Numbered from the stretch's first letter, positions 1 through 11,429 are shown. The stretch: 64,000 nucleotides of DNA from Cucumis sativus (GCF_000004075.3 NC_026657.2:9548001-9612000), one strand, 5' to 3'. Numbers and translations are program-made. The notes: generated by a model not told the origin, from the letters alone.

Positions 1-1260
1 AGGAATTTTCCGGGACCTGGGTCTGGGTCCCCAACCAAAACCTTTTGAGTAGCATGGACGCTTATCCAAAACGATTTCGCAAATATCATCCTCAAAGAGT
101 GGCTGAGAACCGTCTGAGGTAGGCCAGGACTAAAGTTCCAGCATTTTCTCTGCAACAAATAAAAATTTATGTAAGTTCTAAATTGGAGAAGTATAAGTAC
201 ATAATTTAGGGAAAATCAAGTTCAAACTAACATGCGCATCTGCAACCGCCCGCGAAATGAATTCTCCACTTCGAGCGTGAGTTTCTCTGAATAATTCCAG
301 CGAATCGACTGGCAGACCTTGTTCTTTAGCGAGGTCATGCTGTCGTTGTAGCAATGACTTCGACCCACTACTATGATTGTAAGGTTGCTTCTGCCTAGCA
401 GCCTTGTTAGTCTGTGATTGCTCCTGCATGAAAATGTTTGTTAAAAGTATACACTCGCGTTAAGAAAATTAAGTAAAATAACACATATCATTAATGCAAT
501 TCATAGATCTTTACCTAAAATGCACGGGTCATGTAGTGATCACATAGGAAGTGTCAATCTCCCATACATCCCACCAATATGTTCGGTGGGTTGGCACGTT
601 TCTGTTCCAAATCGCTGTATCGTTTAAAATGTATGTGACAGTCGCCCCTGAACTCTTTAAAAGATGTGAGCATTTGATGCTCAACAAATCTAGTAAGTGC
701 TTGATTGTTGTAATCAAGCACGAAAAAGCGCTAAAAACGAAAAAAAAACTCACACATTAGCTTCATTAATATAATGATGTGTATGTCTCTATAGAAAAAC
801 TAATGCACTTTTGATTTTACCTGTAGATCGTCCTTGACGACTTCAATGTATTCTCTCCCAACATCAGCCCATTTAAGACAGTGGACTGGAAATGTATTCC
901 TCACACACACACCAATGATGTTGCTAAACCGTAGAGCATGTAGAGATATTGGCTTCTTCGTTCCTAGAGCTATGGTAATTGAAATTCTACCATTTTTCGG
1001 AACGCACCTCTCCAACTACAAGTTTCAAGACTGTTGACGTCTCCTGAGAGTCGAAGTGGGTTTAGACACATCTGCTGGAGAAATCAAGTCATGTTAAAAC
1101 AAATTGTGACTAAAAAAAATTGTTCGCACTTAACATCAAATGAATTAACACTCACTAGATGTGTCACCCACCGAGGACGTCGTTGGTCCTGTGTTGTTCA
1201 ACTTAATGCCAAACTGAAGAAATAGAGCATCTATGTCATAAAAAGTACTATTCGGGAATG
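1..1260 (-). mobile_element. CACTA (En/Spm) transposon protein remnant, Transposase_24-like, degenerate
   Basis: Read on the minus strand, separate open segments resemble in order the plant En/Spm-associated protein. About 1250-1150 gives a stretch with NSTFYDIDALF. About 1010-800 gives FSNIIGVCVRNTFPV and LKWADVGREYIEVV. About 740-540 gives NQALTRFVEHQML and GDCHIHFKRYSD. 429-240 gives SLELFRETHARSG, and 150-1 gives YSKGFGWGPRPR. The blocks lie in several frames with in-frame stops between them. Some gaps look like introns (an acceptor-like CAG near 155 on the minus strand) and others look like decay. This is the C-terminal part of a class II DNA transposon protein (PF03004-like family, recognised from memory). 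The remainder lies beyond the left edge or is lost. No terminal repeat of this copy is visible. Confidence 0.72.
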
Positions 1261-1356
1261 AAAACATCGTACCTATAGACATATGACCCAAAATTAATTA
1301 AACAAATATGAGTACATTAAATTGAATGCATAAAATAATGAAATGTGTGGATACAT

Positions 1357-1480
1357 CACTACAAGAAAATAAGTATTTTATGACGCACAACACAAACGTC
1401 GAGATCAAAGACGTCGAAAAAAAAAGCTTCTTCTGATGTCGTAGATACTCCGTCAAAAAAGGTTGACAAACTGCATAACC
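1357..1480 (+). mobile_element. CACTA-type terminal sequence, isolated end
   Basis: A CACTACAAGAAAA terminus begins at 1357 and is followed by short GACGTCGA-like subterminal motifs to about 1460. Read this way, the element body should extend to the right. It is therefore not the end of the minus-strand transposase remnant at 1-1260, which would need the reverse complement here. No partner end is recognised, so this is probably a truncated or non-autonomous element. Confidence 0.5.
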
Positions 1481-2880
1481 ATAATTAATTCTTAGTAGTT
1501 ATAACAAACAAAACTGTTAAGAAATAAACAATAAGACTCAGATTACTATTCTACCTCAAAAGTTGTCCTTTCATTTTTCTTTACCCCATTTCTCTTTCTC
1601 CTCCAAAACCTTATAACCTGTGTCCAATATATATTTGAATATGCAATAATTTCTCACCTAAGAATTAAGAGTGAGGGTTTTCTCATTAAGCAAGGAAGAA
1701 TATAATACAAGAGGTAATGTATAGAGAGTTTTAGTTATAAACTGCTCTTAATAAACTAACATAAAGTAATTATTATTTCAACTATACAACAGAATAGTTT
1801 TCTATTATTAACACACTAGAATACATTATACTTTGATCATTCTCATCATTTTTTATTTTATTTGGAGATACTATTTTGTTAAATATATATATACATCACT
1901 TTGTCTTTATTGATTTCAAATTTTAAAATTTGAAAACAAAAAAAAAGGTTTTTATTTTTGTCCAAATTTTTACATCGAAATGATAAAGGTCATGGTTAAA
2001 AAATGGGAAGAAAATGAATAAAAAAAAAATTAATTGAAAAATATCAAATGTGCTTTGAAGTTTTACATAATTTTACCTCATTATCTTGCCTACATGTTAT
2101 GGTTTTGTTCCTTTTTTTTTTCAAGTGTTAGACTTATCTGCAAAATCTATATAAATTCACATATTGAAGCAATGGATTTTTTTTTTTTAAAAAAATGTAA
2201 AGTGAGTCTAAATCATAAAATTGTTTATACTCGTTTGACAAAGTTTTTTTATAAATGTTTAAAAAATGTGTGATCAATAGTATAGGTTCAAACATTATAA
2301 GTATATGGAAGTTGAACGAAAGACTATAACATTTTTTAGTCCAACGATTGTTGGGATCAGATATACCAAAATGAGCTATTTGAAGTGTTGGAATCAGATA
2401 TACCAAAATGAACTATTTGAAGTATTGACCTCAAAGTTAGAAATTTGATTCAACTTTCACTCCCTGAATTGATTATAATATATTATAAGAAGGTGGTAGT
2501 TAATCAACTTATTTAATGATAGATGGTAGTTTAATTTGGTTTACTATTTGAAGCTCAAAATTGAACCTCAAAAGACTAAAGTTAAACAAAATATTAGAAC
2601 CTTCAATGGGCACGAAAGGATGGAACAAGAAATATGAGATAACATCAAAGCCCTCGCTAGCTTTTGGTGCAGTAGAGTAAATTTTTTATTCGAATTACAA
2701 TGCTAGTACTATAGTTTTAAATATCAACGCTCTTGTTTAATGTTGGGTCTATTGAAGCTTTTCTCTAGCCCTTTTTTCCTTGCTTCCTGTATTGACTTTT
2801 GAGTATTAATGGAGTAGAGATGATGAGGGTGTTAAGAGAGTGTCTATCTAATGGAGATATTTCGGTGCACCTATTGTATT
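1481..2880. other. AT-rich intergenic DNA
   Basis: This stretch has no convincing gene. It holds poly-A/T tracts and short open frames without family features. A short direct repeat with the core GATCAGATATACCAAAATGA recurs at about 2355 and 2393. The right end, from about 2870, grades into the promoter of the inhibitor pseudogene (TATAAA at 2904-2909). Confidence 0.6.
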
Positions 2881-2903
2881 AACATGTATTAACAAATATT
2901 GGC

Positions 2904-3498
2904 TATAAAATGAGACATTCCATTTGACCATCAAAACCAAAATCAAAATTAGAAGGATAGAAAGAGTTTGCAAATCCATACCTTATATATAACAAACAAA
3001 CCCTTCAGCCAATGGCTGAAGAACGAACCTGTTCACAGTAAGTTCATGCTACACTTATTTACATTAATCTATAACATGTATTTGATCAATTATCACAAAT
3101 ATTTTATGTTATAAGATTTGGCTTTGTTAATTAATTTGAAGTTTTGATTTTTTTTGTTGAATTATTTATGTAATTTAGGGGTTATATTCAATGAAAATGG
3201 TATCCTTTGATTGGATTATAGATGATATGTATGACAAAATTTAGCATAAGTATAATTCTTTAAATAGGAAAAATGGAATGACGAGAGTTTGTCTTTGGTA
3301 AAATTTTATGTTGCTGCTGCGATCATAGAAAAAGAAAATTTCGATGTGAAGGCTATCAAGATCCTAGCTGGTACTCCTAGAGTTCATAGTTTTGATGCTA
3401 CACAAGTTTGGGTTGATTGCAATATAGAAGACGTGGTTGTTCTAATCCCCTGGTTGGTTAGAAATTGGGTGATGTATAAGGTCAATCGTATATATTAA
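2904..3498 (+). pseudogene. Potato inhibitor I family pseudogene (copy A)
   Basis: A TATAAA box at 2904-2909 precedes an ATG at 3012. The first exon (3012 to about 3037, donor GTAAGT) has four extra bases relative to the 22-base first exon of its paralogues, which shifts the phase. The second exon starts near 3269 after an ATAG acceptor. In the ancestral frame the conserved Trp codon of the EWPE motif is TGA. One base is inserted shortly after it (TTTGGTAAAA against TTTGTAAAA in copy D), and one base is missing just before the normal stop (CCCTGGTT against CCCAAGGTT). The body is still recognisable: AAAIIEKENFDVKAIKILAG and QVWVDCNIEDVVV. It is a host gene copy that is very probably dead. It is closest in sequence to the intact copy at 21873. 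Confidence 0.85.
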
Positions 3499-3984
3499 TT
3501 CAAGAATGCCCTTCAATTGTACTGATCAAATATTTCAACTCGAATATTAAGTATTATCAAGTGTGTTTATTTATAATAAACGGTTGAATTAATTGTTCCA
3601 ATAAGCGTATCAACCAAGATCAAATTCTTAGATATTGTTCAAGTTTTATAAATTAGTTAACTAAGGAAAAGAGGTTGTGGCATAATTAAAGAGACACCTT
3701 TTTAAGTGATTTAGAAATTTTTATTAATTTTATATATTATCAATTTATGTTCGCGAATCATTTTCTTTTTTTATTTTGTTTTATATTTCTATCTTTTCCT
3801 AATCTCAATCTCCCTGGTCTTCTACTCCTCCCTTACTTTTCCGATTCTGTAAAATGTGTTAAAAAAATGGATTTGGCTTTAAATCTACTCCTACATAATC
3901 TTAATTAATTAAATGTACTCTTAAAAGTCGATAAGCTAAAGGTATTCCAAGATTATATTTAAATCCAAAAGAATTTTCTCTCAT

Positions 3985-4085
3985 CTCTTTCATTTCCCCG
4001 CTTCAAAGATGGTATCTCAACACCTTCACCGCCCTCGTCACAGCCACAACCCGAGGCAATAAAAGACCAGGGAGATAGGGAGAAG
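3985..4085. repeat. Conserved non-coding module, class I, after copy A
   Basis: This is a GC-richer block starting with CTTCAAAGATGGTATCTCAA, with CACCTTCACCGCCC and a CACAACCCGAGG core, then a purine-rich AATAAAAGACNAGGGAGATAG tail. Closely similar blocks occur at about 8470-8620, 11820-11975 and 20345-20510, always 3' of an inhibitor-gene position. It is best read as part of the duplicated unit. No conserved open frame was found. Confidence 0.7.
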
Positions 4086-4451
4086 AAAATAGATAAATAT
4101 AAAATCAAATGAATTTAGTTACCATCTTACATAGAAAACTAAAAAAAATATTTTTCTTTATTGTCTAATACTCTATCTCACAATATTATTCTTCAATAAT
4201 TTGTACCAGTTAGCGTGAGACCATATTATATCATCACCGAGTCAAAGAATGCTTATCTTTAATACGTACTTCAGATCATAATATATTTCAACATGATCAC
4301 TCAAAGATTGCATATCTTAATACGAACCTGCACGATTGTGAATCTGGAATCGACGGCCAGCCAGTCAGCCTCCGCGAAAGTCCGCAACATGGGCTGGCAA
4401 AGATGCCAAAGCAATTTTCGGATCAGGGTTGTGAAACTCACAAATATTGCC

Positions 4452-4457
4452 TATAAA
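4452..4457 (+). promoter_or_regulatory. TATA box of inhibitor copy B
   Basis: TATAAA lies in the context ATTGCCTATAAAACGG, about 100 bases before the ATG at 4556. The same box is at 12360-12365 for copy C and 21787-21792 for copy D, at a matching distance from the start codon. Confidence 0.7.
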
Positions 4458-4555
4458 ACGGCACATTTCCATTGCCTGTAAAATACCCAAATCAGAATTA
4501 AAAGGACAGCAAGAGTCTTCCAAATCCATACATATAATATACCCAACCTTCAACA

Positions 4556-5101
4556 ATGGCTGAAGAATCTGCTAGAGGTAAGTCCATTATATATATTCAC
4601 CCTATCAAATTGCTTTTTAATTTTTCAAAAATACTTGTTCCTAAGTAGTTTTAATTTCAAAACAATCTTGTTTTTGAGAAATTAGTTTAGATTTCGAATA
4701 AATATATGGTTTGTAAACTAAATGAAATTTTATCAACTATACAAGTATTGAAAGTCAAATGATATCAATTCAACACATAAAAACAATACCCCGATGCCTG
4801 TTTATGCAATTTGAGGTATATTCTACCAAAGGTTATACTTTGGTTGGATTTTAGATTATATCTATTTGCAAAATTTAACGTATAATCTATATATAATTCT
4901 TAAATAGAAAAAACTCAATGGCCAGAGCTTGTTGGCGTAGACTATTCTACTGCTGCTACGACAATAGAAACAGAGAATTCTCATGTGAAGGCTATCAAGT
5001 TTCTAGTTGGTAGTCCCATGTATCTGAATTTTGATCCTCGCCGAGTTCGGGTTGTTTGCGATACACAAGACAAGGTTGTTGAAATGCCCTACGTCGGTTA
5101 A
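4556..5101 (+). CDS. Potato inhibitor I family serine protease inhibitor (copy B)
   Basis: There are two exons, 4556-4577 and 4908-5101, joined in phase 1 (donor GTAAGT, acceptor TAAATAG). They give a 71-residue protein, the usual length for this small MEROPS I13 family, with no signal peptide. It starts MAEESAREKTQWPELVGVDY and ends VVEMPYVG. It keeps the WPELVG motif, the helix IETENSHVKAIK and the RV.V core strand after the binding loop. The loop reads GSPMYLNFDPRRV, so P1-P1' is predicted as Leu-Asn, suggesting chymotrypsin- or elastase-like targets (inference). The Cys pair of classical members (N-terminus and loop) is absent. A likely cytosolic or vacuolar defence protein. It lies in a tandem array with copy A upstream. 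The reading frame is intact. Confidence 0.88.
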
Positions 5102-5399
5102 AGATTGGGTGATGTGTATAAGGTGAATCATATGTATAATGTCTATGTCATTATGTCATTCCAATATTGTACTAATAAGCGGTATTTCTACTGTTTCAAC
5201 TCTTGTTTCAAGTGTGTTTATTTGTAATAAATTGTTGAATAAATTGTTCCAATAAACATCAACAAGGACCTATCTTTAGATATTGCTCATGCACGTATTA
5301 TATTCTTAATGTAAATTGTGGGCATTTCATCTAATCTATTGGTACGCCCACAAATAGAATTTAAATCTTAAAGCTTATCCCTTCCATTTCTTTCTTCAA

Positions 5400-5610
5400 T
5401 TCATGGGAGAGAAAAAGTTCACTTCAAAGATGGTTTTCCAATGGCTTTACCAACTTCGTCACCGCCACAACCCGAGGGCATCAGGTTACCGACTTTACTT
5501 CCCTTTCACTGTCTAACACATACACAATGACAAAAAATCCTCACTTCCCACGTTCGGATTTCCCCTCGAATGGCAAAGGCACGCAGTAAAAGATGAGGGA
5601 AAGGGAAAAA
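5400..5610. repeat. Conserved non-coding module, class II, after copy B
   Basis: This block lies 3' of copy B, with TTCCAATGGCTTTACCAAC, CGTCACCGCCACAACCCGAG, ACGACTTTACTTCCC-like and AACACATACACAATGAC motifs. The same block recurs at about 10150-10350 and 13330-13530. It shares the CACAACCCGAG core with the class I module but is otherwise distinct. It marks the end of the two-gene duplicon. Confidence 0.68.
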
Positions 5611-5719
5611 AGAGTTCAATGTAAAATAAAAAGAAAAGGATAATGGCACAGTTCCCATCTTAACATAAAATTTAAAATTCCTTTTCTTATTATCTAATAG
5701 TATATATCTCATAATATTA

Positions 5720-6784
5720 TAATATTATTTTTAGGGCGAATTTGTTAAGAGACAGAGTATGTGTCATATGTCACATTATTAAATTTTTTATTTTAATATT
5801 AATTTTGAAGTGTGTGAATTAAAAAATTTATATTAAATAATACTTTGCTTGTGTGCTGATTGTAACTTAGAGTTTGATTCTTACCAAAATCATAATTTAC
5901 AAGAAGAAAGAGAACATGATTTTTGGATTTATTGTATATGTGTTTTTCTTTCTTATATGTTCAAAAACATCCCATACCAAAAAATAAAAGTAATTATGTG
6001 AAGTTATTTAAAAAGTAAACTTTGTTTGACATTTTGCTTAACCTATAATCATTTTGGAAAAAACTGCGAAAAAGTGTATGAAATCGAGTGGTCATATTAA
6101 CTAGGAAGTTGAATAATGGATTATGGATATATGACAAACAAAATTATTGTTTGAGTAGCAAAAAAATGCATACAACCACACAGCTCAATCAACTTGTTTA
6201 ATTGTTTGGGTCATATATGTGTTTTTTAAATTTGGTTTTAGCTAAATGAGCAATTGTTTTTATACACATTCTCGTGTTCTATCTAACCATGGTAGTAAAC
6301 GGAGTAAAAACTCAAACAATCATTAACTTTATAATACTCCAAAAAAGTAAAATGTATTTATCCTTAGACCACATCATAAAAGCCATTAAATTTGTATTCA
6401 ATTCTGTTAAATTATGATCTTTTTATAAGCTTTGCTTCTAAGACCACGAAAATTTAGAGAAAGTTTTGTCTTTTATCCCATTAGAACTCAAATAACGGTG
6501 AAAATTAATGTGACCCTTCTAGCAAATTACCAAACAATAACATGTATGAACTAAATTAGTTAAATTCTAAGGTTGATAACCAATAACAGGTTGAAACACC
6601 CACGAGTCAAAGAGTATAAATGCCATGTGTTACGTTATACGTAATCTACGAAGGCTTATGAACTATTGGTTATCAACAACGAGGGTTGCCTAAGATCAAA
6701 GATATGGAGCACAACTTGGTAACTTGGAATTTTCAGATTAGGGTGTCCAACCTCTAGAATATTATTGTCTGTAAAATGAGACAT
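5720..6784 (+). repeat. Duplicated inhibitor 5'-flanking region (first copy)
   Basis: This roughly 1 kb segment is nearly the same as 10430-11400. Shared stretches include AACATGATTTTTGGATTTAT, GTAGCAAAAAAATGCATACA and AAAGAGTATAAATGCCATG. Parts also match the region before copy D (about 21100-21800). It ends in a degraded promoter (TGTAAAATGAGACAT where the paralogues have TATAAAATGAGACAT) and is then cut by the CACTA-like end at 6785. There is no coding sequence. Confidence 0.75.
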
Positions 6785-8040
6785 CACTACTACAAAATCT
6801 ACTTTACTTGACACTATGTACTTTTACATACTTGACATTTTTATTAAAAAAACGTCAAGTAATGATCATTTCAAAAGAAAAGCGTCAAGTATAGTTTAAA
6901 AAAAGGGAAACTTTCACGAAAGTTTTCAAACTATTTTACATTAGTTTTTACTTGACGTTTTTTTCGCGTCAAGTATAAGAGAGATTTTACTTGACGTTTT
7001 ATTCGCATCAAGTATAACGAACTTTTACTTGACGAGAACAAAATGTCAAGTATAACGAACTTTTACTTGACACGTTATACTTGACATGAACAAAACGTCA
7101 AATATAACGAACTTTTACTTGACGCGAACAAAACATCAAGTATAGTTTGAATACAGCAAAATTTCATGAAATTTTGAATTATTTTACGTTAGCTTTTACT
7201 TGACGTTTTTTTCCACGTCAAGTATAGTGCATAATTTACTTGACAGTCTTTTAGTGTCAAGTATAATGCAACTTTTACTTGACATCTTTTTCATGTCAAG
7301 TATAGTTAACATTTTTATTTTGTTAAGTATAAAAATATAAAAATACTTTTTATTTCTCTCTTTTAAATTTTTTTAGTTGGATTTCTACCAACGTTTATTT
7401 TAATTTATGGTCAAGTATCATGTGTGGATAAATATTTTAAACATTTGTCGACTTAATTTACGTGGCGAAAGATCCCACGCTTTTTAGACATATTTATGCC
7501 AACGTAATTTACGTGACGAAAGACTCTAAATTTTTTATATGAATTTATGATGACTCAAAATTTATACATATGACAACGAAAATAACATGAGCATATGTTT
7601 TTTTTTAAAAAAAATATAATTTCAGTTTTTTATGTTCTTTAAAAAAAAAACATAATCATTTTTTTATGTTTTTTTTTCTTTTTAACTTCTTCCTCATTTT
7701 TTACTTTTTCCCTCCAACATTTCCCTCCCACTTTCCTCACTCCCATACAACATTTCCCCCCAATTTGCCGCCTCCTCTTCTCACAGAACGCAACCCAACC
7801 ACTATCCTTCCGATTTCCCTCTTCCTCTTCTCACAACCTACCATCTGAACGCCGCCGCTACCCTTTCTCGATTTCCCTCTTCCTCTTATCGCAACCCACC
7901 ATCCAAATGTCGCCGCTATCCTCCCCATTTCCCTCTTCCTCTTCTCGCAACCCACCATTCGAACGTCGCTGCTACTTGCTACCATCTGAATGTCGCCGAA
8001 AGCCACTGCTATCTGCTAGCATCTGAACGTCGTTGGAGGC
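6785..8040 (+). mobile_element. CACTA-like element, left end with hairpin subterminal repeats; truncated
   Basis: CACTACTACAAAA begins at 6785, directly after the GAGACAT of an inhibitor promoter. From 6805 to about 7330 there are many ACTTGACG / CGTCAAGT units facing each other (for example ACTTGACG-T7-CGCGTCAAGT), typical of CACTA subterminal repeats. Beyond 7440 come TAATTTACGTGACGAAAGA repeats, then a C/T-rich imperfect tandem repeat at 7805-8030. No transposase coding sequence and no matching right terminus is visible. At about 8045 the sequence returns to inhibitor intron-like DNA (CATGCTACACTTATTTA, as at 3045). The element is therefore non-autonomous and has lost its right end, or was joined to other DNA by deletion. 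Confidence 0.65.
7805..8030. repeat. C/T-rich minisatellite, about 57-base unit, three to four imperfect copies
   Basis: Units begin near 7810, 7869 and 7926 with a partial one after. Each has a TTTCCCTCTTCCTCTTCTC core, then CGCAACCCACCAT, then a GAACGTCGCCGCTA-like part. Long open frames cross it on both strands only because of the repeat composition. They are not counted as genes. Confidence 0.7.
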
Positions 8041-8044
8041 CGCC

Positions 8045-8952
8045 ACTCATGCTACACTTATTTATATAACATGTATTTAATCAATTATCACAAGTAGTAC
8101 TTTCTTAGATATTACTCATGATCTATTCAGTAATTATTTAACCTTTCAAGTTCTATAAATTAGTTAAGTAACGAAAAAGAAGGTGTGGCATAATTAAAGA
8201 GACATTTTAAAGTGATTTAGAATTTTTATTAATTTTATATTATCAATTTATGTTGGCGAATCGTTTTCTTTTTTTTTTTATATTTCTATCTTTTCCTGAT
8301 CTCAATCTAACGGGTCTTCTACTCCTCTCTTACTTTTCCGATTCTTTAAAATGTGTTAAAAAAAATGAATTCGGCTTTAAATCTTAATTGATGTACTCTT
8401 GGAAGTAGACAAGCTAAAGGTATTCCAAGATTATATTTAAATTCAAAATAATTTTCTCTTTATCTCTTCCATTTCTCCACTTCAAAGATGGTATCTCAAC
8501 ACCTTCACCGCCCTTGTCACCGACACAACCCGAGGCAGTGGGTCAACAGCTTCACTGCCCATCTTTGGTTTTTCGTTTCTCAAGGCGAAGGCAATAAAAG
8601 ACGAGGGAGATAGACAGAAAAAAAATAGATAAATATAAAATCAAATCAACTTAGTTACCATCTTACACAGAAAACTAAAAAGTTCTACTTTATTATCTAA
8701 TTCTCCATCTCACTATATATTGTTCATTAATTATTTGTATAAATTAGCGTGACAACATATTATATCGTCATCGAGTCAAATAATGCTCATCTTAATACTT
8801 ACCTGCAGATCATTATATATTATAATATATTTCAACCTGATCACTCAAATAATGCATATCTGCAGATAATATATATTATAATACATATGGAACAGTGCGT
8901 TGATTTACGTATACTAAGAAGGATTGTGAATCTCGAATCTAGGGCCAGCTAG
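8045..8952 (+). repeat. Second inhibitor duplicon: 3' flank of lost copy A' and promoter of lost copy B'
   Basis: 8045-8100 matches the intron of copy A, and 8100-8740 matches the 3' flank of copy A at 3620-4200, including a class I module at about 8470-8620. 8741-8952 matches the upstream region of copies B and C (AATTAGCGTGA, GGATTGTGAATCT, GGCCAGC). Both genes that should sit here are gone. A' was lost to the CACTA-like element and an adjoining deletion. B' was replaced by the LTR-element fragment that starts about 8954. Confidence 0.75.
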
Positions 8953-8953
8953 G

Positions 8954-10150
8954 TGCAACGGACGTACTTGTCCAAAGTGTGTTTACCTATGGTCGTATGC
9001 TTTGATTAGTTCTAATTTATCTTGTCTTTATATCTTGTACATATAAGTCAATATTTTTGGGTGTGACGTTTTGGCATTTTCATATACAAGCCTACCGGAA
9101 CTGAAAATGTTCAAAATGTACTATAGGGGAGGCATACCTATTGAATCTCCGTTCAAGCCTTGTCGTACTCTTTGCAATCTATGCTTTCTGATTGCAATTG
9201 ACAGTCTTCAATGCTTGTTTTAACAACGTTTTCAATCAATTTAATCATATTTCACGTTTTCTAAAATATTTTTCTAAAAACGTGAGGGGAGGTTGAACCG
9301 TGTGTTAAAGTTGTCCGCGACTTGCGGATTTTGATCGACTGACTTGTTCGTCGAGTTAGAACAACTGCCGCATAATCGCTCACATCGTGTTTGAAGGGTT
9401 ATGATTGTGACAAGTGGTATCAGAGCCTAATTGGCTAGTTGAGAGTGCGAGACAGAAAGATGTCGGTGGCGAAACAATCTAGCAAGACCCATAATGAGCG
9501 ACTTATGGGAATCGAAGAGCAGATGCTCTACCTGGTGGAAGTTCCTGATTCCATTCGGTTTTTGGAACAGCGGCTTGAGGATATTGCCAAGAAGGCCGAT
9601 GGCATTGAAGCGGTGTCTGGTCGCATTGACAGACTATACATACAAGAGTTACTGACTAGAGTCGACACTCTGGAATCCCGAGTTATGAGAATGGGAAACG
9701 TTACCTACAGCGTGGGGACAATTCATTGGGCTCTATCACCCAGATGGAAGAACGAGTTATGGAGCTTGATAACTCGCAAAAGAACATGTTGGAGATTATC
9801 AACGGCATGACGGAGGATTTTCGAGCAACCCTCGATGTCGTGAGGAATGAGCTCACAGAGGTAAACACGGGAGTGAACCTTACTATGCGAGCATTAGCAA
9901 ACCAAGCTCCAGTTGGAGGAGCCATTCGTGTTGGCAGAATCAAGATTCTTGAGCCCAAGCCCTTTTGTGGGGCGAGAGATGTAAAGGCGTTGAAAAACTT
10001 CATCTTTGATGTTGAGCAGTATTTCAAGTCCACGAATACAGTTACTGAACAGGCCAAGGTGACATTGGCAACCATGCATCTGTCAGAAGATGCGAAGTTG
10101 TGATGGAGGTCCCGGTACATGGACATCCAAGAAGGGCGTTGCACAATGGT
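8954..10150 (+). mobile_element. Gypsy-type LTR retrotransposon fossil: LTR, primer-binding site and start of gag
   Basis: A terminal-repeat-like segment (about 8954-9412, beginning TG and ending CA) is followed by TGGTATCAGAGCC at 9415-9427, the usual primer-binding site for initiator tRNA-Met. A gag-like coding region follows to about 10120, with coiled-coil character and a KPFCGARDVKALKNFIFDVE motif typical of plant Ty3/Gypsy gag. Pol and the second LTR are absent. It is a broken fragment with about two reading-frame breaks in what remains. Its ends abut inhibitor duplicon DNA on both sides (promoter of B' at left, class II module at right). No age can be given because there is no LTR pair to compare. 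Confidence 0.75.
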
Positions 10151-11400
10151 CATCCAAGATGGTTTTCCAATGGCTTTACCAACCTCGTCATCGCCACAAC
10201 CCGAAGGCATCGGGTTAACGACTTTACTTCCCTTTCACTGTCTAACACATACACAATGACAAAAAATCCTCACTTCCTACGTTCGGATTTTCCTTCGAAT
10301 GGCAAAGGCACACAATAAAAAATGAGGGAAAGGGAAAAAAAAGAGTTAAATGTAAAATAAAAAGAAAAAGATAATGGCATAGTTCCCATCTTACATAATT
10401 TTAAGTTTTTTTTTTTTTTTTTTATCTAATAGTATATATCTTATTAAGAGCTCGTGCATATGTCACGTTATCGATTTTTATTTAATTTTAATATTAATTT
10501 TGAAGGATGAGAATTGAAATATATATTAAATAATATTTTACTTTAATAAATTCTTATGTGCTATTAATTTCTTATGTGCTTCACGCCATAGCCATAACCT
10601 CTAGGTTGAGAGTTTGATTCTTACCTAAATCAATAATTTACAATAAGAAAGAAAACATGATTTTTGGATTTATTCTATATGCGTTTTTCTTTCTTATATG
10701 TTCAGAACATCGCATACCAAAAAATGATTATGTGAAGTCATTTAAAAAGTAAACTTTCTTTGATATTTTGCTCAACTTATAATGATTTTGGAACCATGAA
10801 AAAGTGTATGAAATCGAGTGGTCATGTTAACTAGAAAGTTGAATAATGGATTATGGATATACGACAAACAAAATTATTGTTTGAGTAGCAAAAAAATGCA
10901 TACAACTACACAACTCAATCAACTTGATTAATTGATTTGGGTCATATATGTGTTATTTAAATTTGGTTTTAGCTAAATGAGCACTTGTTTTTATACACAT
11001 TTTCGTGTTCTATCTAACAATGATAGTAAACAGAGTAAAAACTCAAACAATCATTAACTTTATAATACTCCAAAAAAGTAAAATGTATTTATCCTTAGAC
11101 GACATCATAAAAGCCATTAAATTTGTATTCAATTCTGTTAAATTATGATCTTTTTATAAGCTTTTGCTTCCAAGACCACGAAAATTTAGAGAAAGTTTTG
11201 TCTTTTATCCCATCAGAACTCAAATAACGGTAAAAATTAATGTGACCCTTCTAGCAAATTACCAAACAATAACAGGTATGAACTAAATTAGTTAAATTCT
11301 AAGGTTGATAACCAATAACAGGTTGAAACACCCACGAGTCAAAGAGTATAAATGCCATGTGTTACGTTATACGTAATCTACGAAGGCTTATGAACTATTG
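10150..11400 (+). repeat. Class II module and duplicated 5'-flanking region (second copy)
   Basis: 10150-10430 matches 5440-5720 and 13340-13640. 10430-11400 matches 5740-6670 almost base for base, including AAAGAGTATAAATGCCATG. The promoter-like segment stops at about 11405 and the sequence jumps to the 3' flank type at about 11430. The inhibitor gene that should stand here has therefore been deleted. Confidence 0.75.
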
Positions 11401-11429
11401 GTTATATTTCCTTTACTTTCCTCCCGAAG

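Noticed and set aside
3289-3498. Frame starting MSLVKFYV as a separate inhibitor gene
   Set aside because: It begins inside exon 2 after the lost WPE motif and runs past the normal stop. It is the remnant frame of pseudogene copy A.
6805-7330. Possible CRISPR-like array
   Set aside because: Units are inverted and irregular in spacing, the host is a plant, and a CACTA terminus directly precedes them. They fit transposon subterminal repeats.
7666-8006. Open frames of 60-89 codons on both strands
   Set aside because: They follow from the stop-poor C/T-rich minisatellite, and the translated sequence simply repeats with the DNA unit.
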